Positions 45,790 to 53,954 of a stretch of 64,000 nucleotides of DNA are shown piece by piece. The DNA is taken from NCBI RefSeq assembly GCF_001437055.1, contig NZ_JQBW01000006.1, positions 127,145-191,144 of the forward strand. Reading direction: 5' to 3'. This stretch comes from Limosilactobacillus secaliphilus. GTDB taxonomy: Bacteria > Bacillota > Bacilli > Lactobacillales > Lactobacillaceae. Numbering within the stretch: the stretch's first letter is position 1; each line of letters opens with the position of its first letter. The notes beneath the pieces are model-generated. The model saw only the letters and a program-made list of their open reading frames with translations. It was not told where the DNA came from and searched no databases. The translations under genes and the position numbers were made by a program.

Positions 45790-45903
45790 TATTTGACCTC
45801 CATTGTGGTGGAATGCCACCGATTTTTCAGTTCATTATTATTTAGCAATATCCATTTTATTTTGCACTAAGCCAGCGCAAAATGCAACTCTCGACCGCGG
45901 TTA

Positions 45904-46977
45904 TTAATCAACAACCACTAAGTCTGTTGGTGTCTGCGTCAGTTGCTGGGCCGGGCCATGACCAATCACTAAGTCATCCTCGATTCGTACACCACCTAAC
46001 CCAGGGACGTAGATACCAGGTTCAACCGTAATCACTTCATTGGTTTGCAGGTGCAAGCGTTTGGAGTTTGGTCCATAGGCCATTGGCATTTCATGAACGG
46101 CCAGGCCAATCCCATGACCCATTCCATGAATGAAGCGCTGGCCCAGGCCGGCTTCTTCAATTATTTGACGGCCATATTGATCAAGGCTGGCACCATCAAT
46201 CCCGGTTTGAGCATGCTCAATCACCGCATCATGAGCTGCCAATACCAAGCCATACATTTCTTTGAGTTCCGGAGCAACGGGCCCCATCGCAAAGGTCCGG
46301 GTCATGTCCGCCGTATAACCATTGAGATAATAGCCAAAATCAAGGGTCACTAACTCGCCGGCTTGGATTTGCCGGTCGCTTGCCGTTGCGTGTGGCTTGG
46401 CACCGTTGATCCCACTGGCAACGATGGTAGGAAAAGAAGCCGCACTGGCGCCCCTCTCTTTTAACCAGAAATCCAGACGGTTGGCAACCTCCCGCTCGGT
46501 CATCCCTGGTTGGACAATACTCAGAACGTAGCGATAGCCGTCATCCAATAAGCGCGCCGACTGAGTCAATTGTTCAATTTCGTTAATGTCTTTAATCTCC
46601 CGCATCTGCTCAATCAGCTGTTTGAAGGGGACCAAGTCAGTCAGCATCAAGTCATCGAGCAGGTCATACAGCGCATAGGACATCGACTCTTCAAAGCCTA
46701 AAACCGCAATGTCCATCCCCTGGCAAATTTTGCTTAGGCTGCCATAGTAATCGCTGCTGATGGTGGCCACCACTTCATCATTATCAAATTCCGCCAACGC
46801 TTCTGCATAGCGAGCGTCAGTGACGATAATGGCATTCTCTTCTGTGATCAGGAGGAAACCGTCGCCAGCCTCTAAGTGGAAGCCGCTTAGGTAATAAATG
46901 TTGAGCGGATCGGTTACCAAAAAGGCATCGATATACAATTCAGGGAATCGTTTCTGTAAACGGGTAATTCTGGTCAT
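45904..46977 (-). CDS. Xaa-Pro aminopeptidase-like M24 peptidase (YqhT)
   Basis: The 357-residue protein has a creatinase N domain and a pita-bread M24 catalytic domain. The metal ligands are visible: TLDFGYYLNGYTADMTRTF (Asp, Asp), HGMGHGIGLAVHE (His), TVEPGIYVPG (Glu) and GVRIEDDLVI (Glu). It cleaves N-terminal residues before proline. In B. subtilis efp follows yqhT; here the next gene is Asp23 after 114 bases and efp is absent. Confidence 0.93.
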   Translation of the reverse strand: MTRITRLQKRFPELYIDAFLVTDPLNIYYLSGFHLEAGDGFLLITEENAIIVTDARYAEALAEFDNDEVVATISSDYYGSLSKICQGMDIAVLGFEESMSYALYDLLDDLMLTDLVPFKQLIEQMREIKDINEIEQLTQSARLLDDGYRYVLSIVQPGMTEREVANRLDFWLKERGASAASFPTIVASGINGAKPHATASDRQIQAGELVTLDFGYYLNGYTADMTRTFAMGPVAPELKEMYGLVLAAHDAVIEHAQTGIDGASLDQYGRQIIEEAGLGQRFIHGMGHGIGLAVHEMPMAYGPNSKRLHLQTNEVITVEPGIYVPGLGGVRIEDDLVIGHGPAQQLTQTPTDLVVVD

Positions 46978-47047
46978 AATACCTACCTTCGCATCGTTAT
47001 TTAATGACTTTATTCTATCACCAAGCGCTTAACGACTCGTAATTAGC

Positions 47048-47090
47048 CACAAAAAAAGACCCGTGCAAGAACACAGGTCTTTTTCAATGA
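47048..47090 (-). terminator. Terminator after rpmA
   Basis: AAAAAGACCTGTG pairs with CACGGGTCTTTTTTT around a short loop, just past the L27 stop. Confidence 0.85.
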
Positions 47091-47095
47091 ATGAT

Positions 47096-47389
47096 TTAGG
47101 CTTCTTCAGCTTCAGCAACTGGGTATACAGAAACCTGACGCTTGCTACGACCAAGGCGTTCAAACTTAACAACACCATCGATCTTTGCAAACAGGGTGTC
47201 ATCACCACCACGGCCAACATTGGCACCTGGGTTGATGTGAGTACCACGTTGCCGGTAAATGATTGAGCCGGCAGTTACCATCGAACCATCAGCGGCCTTG
47301 GTACCAAGACGACGACCAGCTGAGTTCCGACCGTTGGCAGTGGAACCGCCCCCTTTGTGGTGGGAGAAGAATTGGAGATCCATAATCAT
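47096..47389 (-). CDS. rpmA: 50S ribosomal protein L27 with cleavable N-terminus
   Basis: The 97-residue protein begins [20 protein letters not shown]. In Firmicutes L27 carries an N-terminal peptide ending in LQFF that the protease Prp removes to free the conserved N-terminus. Here DLQFF with SHHKGGG keeps that site. prp lies directly upstream and overlaps by 4 bases. Confidence 0.96.
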   Translation of the reverse strand: MIMDLQFFSHHKGGGSTANGRNSAGRRLGTKAADGSMVTAGSIIYRQRGTHINPGANVGRGGDDTLFAKIDGVVKFERLGRSKRQVSVYPVAEAEEA

Positions 47390-47733
47390 AGTTGTTCACC
47401 TCCAGCATGAACTTCATTTAATTTAATTCTAACGAAATTTGGATACTGCTCTTGAATATCTTCCATGGCATTCAAGAAAGTATTCATCAAGATTTGCGCA
47501 TCATGACCAGGATCAATATGGGTGACCAGTAAATAACCGCCATCAGCTGCATCTCTTTCAACTTCTGGATGATCATGGACAACCTTCGTCAATCCATTCA
47601 CCGTTGAAATCGACAACACCGAGACAGCTGCACAAACAATGTCGTGACCATAATCACCGGCATTCGCATGGCCAGTCAGCTTAAACGCAACGGTTTGGTG
47701 ATCAGGAGTTATTGAAAAAATAGCTTTAATCAT
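47386..47733 (-). CDS. prp: Ribosomal-processing cysteine protease Prp (YsxB)
   Basis: The 115-residue protein has the catalytic His and Cys in [20 protein letters not shown] (His about 22, Cys about 34). It cleaves the N-terminus of L27, whose gene follows. The position between rplU and rpmA is conserved in Firmicutes. Confidence 0.94.
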   Translation of the reverse strand: MIKAIFSITPDHQTVAFKLTGHANAGDYGHDIVCAAVSVLSISTVNGLTKVVHDHPEVERDAADGGYLLVTHIDPGHDAQILMNTFLNAMEDIQEQYPNFVRIKLNEVHAGGEQL

Positions 47734-47742
47734 CTTTCAACC

Positions 47743-48051
47743 TTAGGCGTTAATCTTATCAACAGTCAGCTTAGTGTATGGCTGACGGTGACCCTGCTTG
47801 GTGTGGGTGTGCTTCTTTGGCTTGTACTTGAAGGTAACAACCTTCTTGTCCTTACCCTGCTTTTCAACAGTAGCTTCAACTGAAGCACCATCAACATAAG
47901 GTTGGCCGATCTTAACGTCGTCACCACCGACAAAAACAACTTTATCGAAAGTTACCTTGTCGCCAGCCTTGACGTCAAGCTTTTCAACAAAGATTGACTT
48001 GCCAGCTTCAACCTTGTATTGCTTACCACCGGTAACAATAATTGCGTACAT
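47743..48051 (-). CDS. rplU: 50S ribosomal protein L21
   Basis: The 102-residue protein starts [20 protein letters not shown] and ends in the L21 pattern [21 protein letters not shown] 48051 has AAGGAGGTG upstream; the longer open frame to 48096 runs into the leader. First gene of L21-Prp-L27. Confidence 0.97.
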   Translation of the reverse strand: MYAIIVTGGKQYKVEAGKSIFVEKLDVKAGDKVTFDKVVFVGGDDVKIGQPYVDGASVEATVEKQGKDKKVVTFKYKPKKHTHTKQGHRQPYTKLTVDKINA

Positions 48052-48183
48052 CTTGTGCACCTCCTTAAATCTCAGACTCGCCGAGACAAGCAGCAATTGC
48101 TTTTAACTTGTCGTCGTGCGGTTGTAGTTGTTGGTTCACAAATACAACGTTTGTATATTACCAGTAAATGTGACCAACGTCAA
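48052..48183 (-). promoter_or_regulatory. Promoter and structured leader of rplU (L21-leader-like)
   Basis: TTGACG (48183-48178), 17 bases, TAATAT (48160-48155) starts right behind the TetR stop. A leader of about 100 bases with short stems (such as CTCGGCGAG) precedes the ribosome site. Firmicutes rplU often has an L21 leader for autoregulation; membership is inferred. Confidence 0.55.
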
Positions 48184-48187
48184 GGCT

Positions 48188-48826
48188 TTACAGCCGGATT
48201 TGTGGCTTAACATCATAATCAAAGAAAGATGTCAATAATAACTTTTCACCGCTATATGCATTCAACATTTTGGCTACGCTGCTGGTCATGTAACGAGAAG
48301 TATAAATAAGGCCATTATTCAGCCACTGTGCAATTAGACCTAGCAAAGCAGACGTCATGAACGCAACTTGAACTTTCAATGGAACATCCAGTTCGTCCAA
48401 CTCATCATGCATGATTTTGCCATAATTGATCATTTCGTCAGACAAACGGGTATACAGTTGCCGGTAGAAATCATTGTTCTGCGTCCGATCCAATAAGATA
48501 GTAAAGATGTCCGAGTTCTTTTCGATGTAGTCGAAGGCCTTATTCAATGAGAATACCTTGACCGGCTCGGCGATACTGTCAACATCATGAGTGACCATCA
48601 CATTATCAAACAATTCGTCAATGATTTCTTGCATTGCCCGCCGGATGAAATCATGCTTATCTTTGTAATGCAGATAGAAAGTTCCACGGGTAATATGAGC
48701 AGTTTCAGTGATCTTCTGGACACTGATATCGTCCAGTTTTTCACTTTGCATTAAAAATACTAAAGCATGCCGCAAGTTCAAACGTGTTTTGACCACTCTT
48801 GGGTCTAATTTACTACTATTGGCCAT
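48188..48826 (-). CDS. TetR/AcrR family transcriptional regulator
   Basis: The 212-residue protein has an N-terminal TetR HTH (LDDISVQKITETAHITRGTFYLHYKDK, about 30-60) and a C-terminal TetR_C_33-like domain seen in regulators of membrane proteins. No divergent pump gene is next to it, so the target is unknown. A palindrome CACTGAACAGTG lies 43 bases upstream in its likely promoter, which suggests autorepression. GGAGGTC precedes the start. Confidence 0.9.
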   Translation of the reverse strand: MANSSKLDPRVVKTRLNLRHALVFLMQSEKLDDISVQKITETAHITRGTFYLHYKDKHDFIRRAMQEIIDELFDNVMVTHDVDSIAEPVKVFSLNKAFDYIEKNSDIFTILLDRTQNNDFYRQLYTRLSDEMINYGKIMHDELDELDVPLKVQVAFMTSALLGLIAQWLNNGLIYTSRYMTSSVAKMLNAYSGEKLLLTSFFDYDVKPQIRL

Positions 48827-48868
48827 AAGCTAGACCTCCATTCAATATTCTATTAATTAAATCTCTAT

Positions 48869-48880
48869 CACTGAACAGTG
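48869..48880. promoter_or_regulatory. Candidate operator of the TetR gene
   Basis: CACTG and CAGTG are perfect arms with a 2-base centre, lying between TTACAC and TTTAAT of the presumed minus-strand promoter. On the minus strand it runs on as TTCAGTGATAGAGA, reminiscent of classical tet operators. Confidence 0.5.
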
Positions 48881-48958
48881 TAAGCTAGGAAAGCGTATTC
48901 GTCAAAGAAAAAGTGAACATTTACGAACTGCATATCTATTAGGGACGATTAATAATAC

Positions 48959-48985
48959 TTGACTGAAAAATTTAACGATTATAAC
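48959..48985 (+). promoter_or_regulatory. Promoter of tRNA-Arg
   Basis: TTGACT (48959-48964) and TATAAC (48980-48985) with 15 bases between, 14 bases before the tRNA. Confidence 0.55.
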
Positions 48986-48998
48986 ATATTAGATGTTT

Positions 48999-49072
48999 GG
49001 GGGGATAGCTCAACTGGATAGAGCATTGGTCTTCTAAACCAAAGGTTGTGGGTTCGATTCCCACTCTCCTCA
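48999..49072 (+). tRNA. tRNA-Arg (anticodon TCT)
   Basis: 74 bases fold as a cloverleaf. Acceptor GGGGGGA/TCTCCTC has two G-T pairs, D stem GCTC/GAGC, anticodon stem TTGGT/ACCAA with loop CTTCTAA (anticodon 49033-49035), T stem GTGGG/CCCAC with loop TTCGATT, discriminator A. CCA is not encoded. It reads AGA/AGG codons. A strong terminator follows. Confidence 0.95.
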
Positions 49073-49077
49073 TGCTT

Positions 49078-49126
49078 AAAAGGGCAAAAAGCTTGTTGTA
49101 ACAGGCTTTTTGCCCTTTTCTTTTGG
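49078..49126 (+). terminator. Terminator after tRNA-Arg
   Basis: AAAAGGGCAAAAAGC pairs with GCTTTTTGCCCTTTT around an 11-base loop; CTTTT follows. Confidence 0.9.
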
Positions 49127-49458
49127 TCGTGACATTTTGTGTTGACCAGTTTTATGACCAAATATCCGCCCAGAAATCAATCATAAAGCAACAGTTAACC
49201 GTCACCCTGTTACAAGTCAGACTTGTGTATTATACAAAAAGATGGTGAATTATTCAGCAAAATCCATTAAAACTTTTAAAAAATATTTTTTAATAGTAAT
49301 AACAATAAATACTACCGTCAAAAGCATGCTTTGAAAACATCTACTTAAATCATAAGAAAATGTTAAATTCAAATATCTTTTATTACAGAAGTGTTGCAAT
49401 ATTGAAATGATTTAGTAATAATAATAACTAGACAATGCTTTTGTGGAGGTGTAGCAAT
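49127..49458. other. AT-rich intergenic stretch with one palindrome
   Basis: About 330 bases without an ORF that has a ribosome site. Positions 49212-49226 hold a perfect 7-1-7 palindrome ACAAGTC-A-GACTTGT, followed at once by GTATTATAC that could be a -10. From about 49260 the DNA is markedly AT-rich. It may hold an unannotated transcript or regulatory DNA for the small gene at 49459. Confidence 0.5.
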
Positions 49459-49593
49459 GTTACCGTTCTTTATTATTGTGTTAATCCTTTCTTTATCTGT
49501 AGTTGCTCAAGTGAAGTATGGTAGTCGGCCGTCATCCTCCACCAGCCGGATTGGCAAGCATGCTATGGAATCTAGCCGTCGGAAAGCATAGCC
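49459..49593 (+). CDS. 44-residue membrane-anchored peptide
   Basis: ATG 49459 follows TGGAGGTGTAGCA. The peptide opens MLPFFIIVLILSLSVVAQVK, a clean signal-anchor, and continues with a Ser/Arg-rich basic tail ending SRRKA. It is too short for usual gene finders and I do not recognise the family. The strong ribosome site, sensible composition and a terminator 30 bases after the stop support a real gene. Coordinates may be off by two bases. Confidence 0.6.
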
Positions 49594-49618
49594 TAATATT
49601 TCTTTTATCTTATCAACG

Positions 49619-49653
49619 TAAAAAGGCACTGCAACTTTGCAGTGCCTTTTTTC
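49619..49653. terminator. Bidirectional terminator
   Basis: AAAAAGGCACTGCAA and TTGCAGTGCCTTTTTT form a perfect hairpin between the small plus-strand gene and the end of the three-gene operon. Confidence 0.9.
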
Positions 49654-49658
49654 ATTGA

Positions 49659-50180
49659 TTAATTGTTGTCACTCAATAAGGAACTCACCAGCTGGTCGTG
49701 GGATTGCATGATTTCTTTTTCGGAAAGCTGCAGGTCAACTAAGCCCCACTTCAAGAAGAGGTGCCATGCATGGCGATAGTAATCTTGCTGGTGGGTCGTG
49801 TAAGCAGAAAACATAAACTGCTTGATTGCCAAGTATTGTTGATCAGCGGTCGTGGCTTTATCAACTGGATCAGCGCCAACTAATCGCTCATAATCTGCTT
49901 TTTTCATTACGACCAAGTGGGTCCATTGTTTGCGGGCACTGAAGATCAGCATCCACTGCAACGCAACCGTGTAATTTTTTACCAGCTCGTCATGGGTTAA
50001 CGAATCGTGCTGAGTGAGTCCGTAATTGAAACCCGGTTGATAACACTTGGCCATCGCCTGGTCAAAGCGAACCATAATCTCACGCAAGTGTCCCTCGGGT
50101 CCCAACAACAAGTCTCGTTGGTCAATTAACTGATTGTCCAAATAAATTGCGTCTTGTAACAACTTAGTGATGTCTAACAT
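49659..50180 (-). CDS. Hypothetical protein, third gene of an uncharacterised operon
   Basis: The 173-residue protein is mainly alpha-helical by composition, acidic and soluble, without a signal or TM segment. The helix pattern (LLQDAIYLDNQLI, ELVKNYTVALQWMLIFSA, then a second helical half) faintly recalls dimeric dUTPase-like folds, but their metal-binding Glu/Asp motifs are not visible, so no function is claimed. It lies 12 bases after the 309-residue gene and ends at a strong terminator. Confidence 0.75.
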   Translation of the reverse strand: MLDITKLLQDAIYLDNQLIDQRDLLLGPEGHLREIMVRFDQAMAKCYQPGFNYGLTQHDSLTHDELVKNYTVALQWMLIFSARKQWTHLVVMKKADYERLVGADPVDKATTADQQYLAIKQFMFSAYTTHQQDYYRHAWHLFLKWGLVDLQLSEKEIMQSHDQLVSSLLSDNN

Positions 50181-50192
50181 TCAATCACTCCA

Positions 50193-51122
50193 TTAGTCTG
50201 CAAAAATCAACGGATCAGACCGTACCGCCAGTGCGTCACGATTATCCAAGTACCAATCGCGGATCAACTTGTAATGCAACAAAACATCAAAGAATGAGAC
50301 GGCACTGTCATCATCAACCACCCTGAACGACCACTGCTGACTGTAATCATCCGGATCAAAGCCCAGTTCAATGTGCACCTGACGATCCAGCTGCAGTGAA
50401 GCACCGTTATTGTGCGGCAAATTGAGCAGGCGGTAGTCAGAATCGGCAGTTTCTACAAAGAGCTTGTCGATCACTTTCAGATCCAATTCAGGCTGAGCCA
50501 ACCGTGCCAGGAAGTCATTCTCCGTGTCCAAAATACCCAAGTCAATGTGGAAGTGCAACTGATCCTTCAAAACGTGGGCGAAACTAATCAACGGTTTCAC
50601 GGCCGCAGCTAAATCAAGATCGCTGTAATGCTTAATTTCTCTGACAATGAAGAAGTTGACCAGCGCCCGGTTGCTGAAACGCAGGGCCGTCTTTTCCAAG
50701 TTGATGTAGAAGAGCGGCTCATGGTCATCTTGTTCGGCAAAGAAAGCACCGCCCTGCTTTTGATCCAGCTCAAATTTGAAGCTGATCTTGTCGCCAAAGT
50801 TCGCCAGCTGCATAGACAGCGAGTGATCGTCTTCCTCTTGCACACTGATGCCTTCAACCTGGTTCAATTCTAACAAGCGATCCATGAACAAGAGATAGTA
50901 ATCAGCCGTTTCGTAATGTTGCGGGAACTTCACAAAAGGACTGGTTAAATCGATGGCAGCCAACTGCTTCATTGCATCCAGCAATTCGTCAGCTTCCGTC
51001 GTGGATGCCAGCTGGTTCAACAGCGACACGTATTTTTCACCGATCGTCAAGCCGCTCTTAATGGACTGGCTCAAGGACAAGACTTTATTACTGGTGAGCG
51101 TAGTATCTTTTTGCTCAGTCAT
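50193..51122 (-). CDS. Hypothetical protein, second gene of an uncharacterised operon
   Basis: The 309-residue acidic soluble protein has a helical N-terminal third and then a long alpha/beta part. The latter contains repeated beta-like segments (ISFKFELDQ, PLFYINLEKTALRF, FHIDLGILD, LQLDRQVHIELGF, QWSFRVVDDD). I recognise no catalytic motif. It overlaps the 303-residue gene by 8 bases, so the two are probably translated in coupling and may form a complex. Confidence 0.75.
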   Translation of the reverse strand: MTEQKDTTLTSNKVLSLSQSIKSGLTIGEKYVSLLNQLASTTEADELLDAMKQLAAIDLTSPFVKFPQHYETADYYLLFMDRLLELNQVEGISVQEEDDHSLSMQLANFGDKISFKFELDQKQGGAFFAEQDDHEPLFYINLEKTALRFSNRALVNFFIVREIKHYSDLDLAAAVKPLISFAHVLKDQLHFHIDLGILDTENDFLARLAQPELDLKVIDKLFVETADSDYRLLNLPHNNGASLQLDRQVHIELGFDPDDYSQQWSFRVVDDDSAVSFFDVLLHYKLIRDWYLDNRDALAVRSDPLIFAD

Positions 51123-52026
51123 TGTCGCTCACCTGCTTTCCATCATTATCCTGTGCCTTTGCTTCACCATTATCCTTTTCGAGGCTCTTCAGGTAGTTGG
51201 CGTAAAGGTTGCGGTTGGCAAGTGCAAAGTCCTCAAAACTGCCGAAAACATCCACAATGCTCTTCTGTTCATAGCTTAAAATGGTGTTTTCCTTGGACAA
51301 TTCTAGGACTGCTTGATTATTCTTCTTAATGTTTGCGGCAGCGTTCCGGGCCTCTTCATCCTGGTCTTCAAGTTGGCTGATTTGGTCTTTGATGTCTTCC
51401 CGCGTTTCACGGTTCTTGGCTGATTCGAACAAGCCACCACGGTTGGAAGCGTCCTTCAGCTCGTTTTGCAACTGAGCCCGCTTCTGGCTCCGTTCTTCAG
51501 TGGAGTCGATCAAGGCCTGCAGGTGGTCGTTTTCAGCGGACAGGTCTTCAATCCGCTTACTGTTGTAACGTTTACCATGGTTAGCAAGCTCAAACGATTT
51601 CTCCAGCTTCTTGTATTCCTTCTGGTCAAAAACAAAGCGGATATTCAACACGTCCAGTTCACCAAACTGACGGCGATCCCACCAGTTACCGAAGTAGATG
51701 CGGTAATGACCGGTTTGGTATTCCTCGTAATAGAAGAACGGGTAAGCCTTGCCTAAGTAGTCAATCAATTTGCTGCTTAAGTAACTGGATAACTGATCAG
51801 CTAAGTTATCAACTAAGTTCATTACCCCAGCATCGTTTGCCTGCTGCTCGCGATGTTCAATTTCGGCTGCATAACGCTGATTATCCAGCAAACGGTAGAT
51901 TTGACGATCGTCATGATTCTTCAATGCAGTCATTAACTTCTGCAGATAGTCGATTTTTTTGGCAATCTGCTGGTTAATGGCTTCGCTGATTTCAAGCGCA
52001 CCGTGCTGTTTCTTTTCACTTGCCAT
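51115..52026 (-). CDS. Hypothetical coiled-coil protein, first gene of an uncharacterised operon
   Basis: The 303-residue protein has an N-terminal helical part, a central beta-rich patch (FFYYEEYQTGHYRIYFGNWW), and a long coiled coil (about 150-270, rich in Glu, Gln, Lys, Asn). A charged Asp/Lys tail follows. There is no Walker motif, so although similar proteins are sometimes labelled SbcC-like, this is only coiled-coil similarity. A good ribosome site (AAGGAGACATGG) precedes the start. Confidence 0.75.
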   Translation of the reverse strand: MASEKKQHGALEISEAINQQIAKKIDYLQKLMTALKNHDDRQIYRLLDNQRYAAEIEHREQQANDAGVMNLVDNLADQLSSYLSSKLIDYLGKAYPFFYYEEYQTGHYRIYFGNWWDRRQFGELDVLNIRFVFDQKEYKKLEKSFELANHGKRYNSKRIEDLSAENDHLQALIDSTEERSQKRAQLQNELKDASNRGGLFESAKNRETREDIKDQISQLEDQDEEARNAAANIKKNNQAVLELSKENTILSYEQKSIVDVFGSFEDFALANRNLYANYLKSLEKDNGEAKAQDNDGKQVSDND

Positions 52027-52143
52027 GGACCATGTCTCCTTAATTATTCAAAGTCATATAATTTTATTTTAACCAGAAATAAATTGGAATTAAAGGTGAT
52101 CTGCGTATGATGTATGCCTTTTTTAACATTTAACCAGCTGATG

Positions 52144-52171
52144 TTGCATTTATCCTGTTCAGACGTATAAT
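52144..52171 (+). promoter_or_regulatory. Promoter of the 41-residue protein
   Basis: TTGCAT (52144-52149), 16 bases, TATAAT (52166-52171). It is about 60 bases before the start codon. Confidence 0.7.
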
Positions 52172-52229
52172 TATTAGTAGCTAGTTTGTTTTTGTTAACT
52201 AGCCGCATTCTGGAAAGAGGCGAATTATT

Positions 52230-52355
52230 ATGGCTTTAAGCAAACAAGAACGTAAGGAAATGGCCCGTAAGGCTATGGAAAAACGTGGTAACAAGAAACC
52301 AGATGGCTCTGGCTTCGCTAAGATCGACGCAGATGCCGAGAAATTAGAAAACTAA
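52230..52355 (+). CDS. 41-residue charged small protein
   Basis: ATG 52230 follows GAAAGAGGCGAATT. The peptide MALSKQERKEMARKAMEKRG continues with a GSGFAKID stretch and ends EKLEN. It is soluble and rich in Lys, Glu and Ala, so probably helical and nucleic-acid or protein binding. It has its own promoter and a strong terminator. I do not recognise it. Confidence 0.65.
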   Translation: MALSKQERKEMARKAMEKRGNKKPDGSGFAKIDADAEKLEN

Positions 52356-52365
52356 TTCCTTCTGA

Positions 52366-52413
52366 CAGAATCAAAAAGCTGCTGTGAATTTTCACAGCAG
52401 CTTTTTTGTTTGC
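52366..52413 (+). terminator. Terminator of the 41-residue gene
   Basis: AAAAAGCTGCTGTGAA pairs with TTCACAGCAGCTTTTTT; TG and T follow. Confidence 0.9.
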
Positions 52414-52417
52414 CAAA

Positions 52418-52456
52418 AAAAGACAGCCGCAAAGCAAAACTTTGCGACTGTCCAAT
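52418..52456 (-). terminator. Terminator of glnA
   Basis: GACAGTCGCAAAG pairs with CTTTGCGGCTGTC on the minus strand, followed by TTTTTTTGG, 45 bases past the glnA stop. Confidence 0.85.
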
Positions 52457-52496
52457 AATTTTGACTTAATTAATGTTTCTTTGTTGCGCCAAGAAA

Positions 52497-53834
52497 TTAG
52501 TAAGACATGTACTTCTTGGTTTCCCAGCTAGAAACATCGAGACGGTATGAATTGTATTCACGGGTCTTAGCTTCATAGAAGTTCTTGTACAGGTGTTCAC
52601 CCAGTGAATCCTTGACCACATCGTCAGCAGCCAAACTCTTCAATGCATTGTGCAAAGTGTCTGGCAGATCGACAATCCCCTTGGCCTTCCGTTCTGCAGG
52701 GGTCATCTTGTAGATGTTTTCGGAAACTTCTGGGGCTGGAGTCAACTTGTTTTCGATCCCATCCAGGCCGGCATTCAACACGGCAGCAATTGCCAAGTAC
52801 GGGTTGGCAGCTGGGTCAACGGACCGTAATTCAAGCCGCGTACCAACACCACGGTCACCTGGTACCCGGACCAGTGGTGAACGGTTAGAAGCGGACCAAG
52901 CAACATAAACTGGAGCTTCATATCCAGGAACCAGTCGCTTGTATGAGTTAACCAGTGGGTTGCAGATGGCCGTCAAGCTACGAACATGCTTCAGCAGACC
53001 GGCCAAGAAGTGGTAAGCCGTTTCTGACAACTGCAGTTCACCCTTTGGATCATAGAAGGTATTGCCATCGTTGTTGAACAGTGACATGTTCAGGTGCATT
53101 CCGGAGCCGTTGACACCAGCTAACGGCTTAGGCATGAAGGTGGCAAACAGGCCGTGGCGCTTAGCAATGGCCTTGACCACCATCTTGAAGGTTTGAATGT
53201 TGTCAGCGGCTTCTAAGGCATCCGCGTACTTAAAGTCAACTTCGTGTTGGCCAGGAGCAACTTCATGGTGGGCAGCTTCAACAGAGAAGCCCATCTTTTC
53301 CAAGGTCAAGACAATGTCGCGCCGGCATTCTTCACCGAGGTCCAGTGGTTCCATGTCAAAGTAGTTTTCTTGGTCGTTGACTTCCATCGTTGGCTGACTA
53401 TTTTCATCCGTCTTGAAGAGGAAGAATTCTGGTTCAGGACCGATGTTAAAGTGCTTGAAGCCCAGCTTGTGCATCTTGTCAACGATCCGCTTCAGGTTGT
53501 TCCGTGGATCACCAGCAAACGGCTTACCGTCAATCGTGTGGACACTGCAGATTACCCGAGCAACCTTGCCGTGTTCTTCACCCCATGGGAAGACCAGCCA
53601 AGTTGACATGTCTGGGTACAGGTACATATCACTTTCTTCAATCCGGACAAAGCCGTCAATTGAAGAACCATCAAACATAATTTTATTATTCAGCAGCTTA
53701 TCCAACTGGCTAATTGGCAGGTCAACGCTCTTGCTGACCCCGAGCAGGTCGGTGAACATCAGCCGTAAGAAATGAACGTTAGAATCCTTTACCAATTGGT
53801 GAACTTCTTCTTTTGTGTAGACGTGTTTAGCCAT
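52497..53834 (-). CDS. glnA: Glutamine synthetase, type I
   Basis: The 445-residue enzyme makes glutamine from glutamate, ammonia and ATP. It has beta-grasp N domain ([19 protein letters not shown]), DGSSIDGF, the ATP/Glu site [14 protein letters not shown], and [20 protein letters not shown]. Length 445 and absence of the adenylylation loop Tyr indicate the Firmicutes GSI-alpha form under feedback control. The usual glnR partner is not upstream; miaA is. Confidence 0.96.
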   Translation of the reverse strand: MAKHVYTKEEVHQLVKDSNVHFLRLMFTDLLGVSKSVDLPISQLDKLLNNKIMFDGSSIDGFVRIEESDMYLYPDMSTWLVFPWGEEHGKVARVICSVHTIDGKPFAGDPRNNLKRIVDKMHKLGFKHFNIGPEPEFFLFKTDENSQPTMEVNDQENYFDMEPLDLGEECRRDIVLTLEKMGFSVEAAHHEVAPGQHEVDFKYADALEAADNIQTFKMVVKAIAKRHGLFATFMPKPLAGVNGSGMHLNMSLFNNDGNTFYDPKGELQLSETAYHFLAGLLKHVRSLTAICNPLVNSYKRLVPGYEAPVYVAWSASNRSPLVRVPGDRGVGTRLELRSVDPAANPYLAIAAVLNAGLDGIENKLTPAPEVSENIYKMTPAERKAKGIVDLPDTLHNALKSLAADDVVKDSLGEHLYKNFYEAKTREYNSYRLDVSSWETKKYMSY

Positions 53835-53954
53835 AATACAGGTCCTTTCTCAATCTCAATCACTGTTATACCAATTCCTTAAACTGGTTCCTACCTTAAC
53901 GAATGCGTAATGGAAAGTCAATCTACCAGACAAGTTCCTGGATATCTGTTCTAT

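Noticed and set aside
48979-49161. A minus-strand ORF spanning tRNA-Arg
   Set aside because: It crosses the tRNA and its terminator; the NRTHNLWFRRPML-type string is the usual false peptide from tRNA sequence.
48999-49458. tRNA-Arg as a phage attachment site
   Set aside because: tRNA-Arg genes are frequent targets, but I find no repeat of its 3' end downstream and no integrase nearby.
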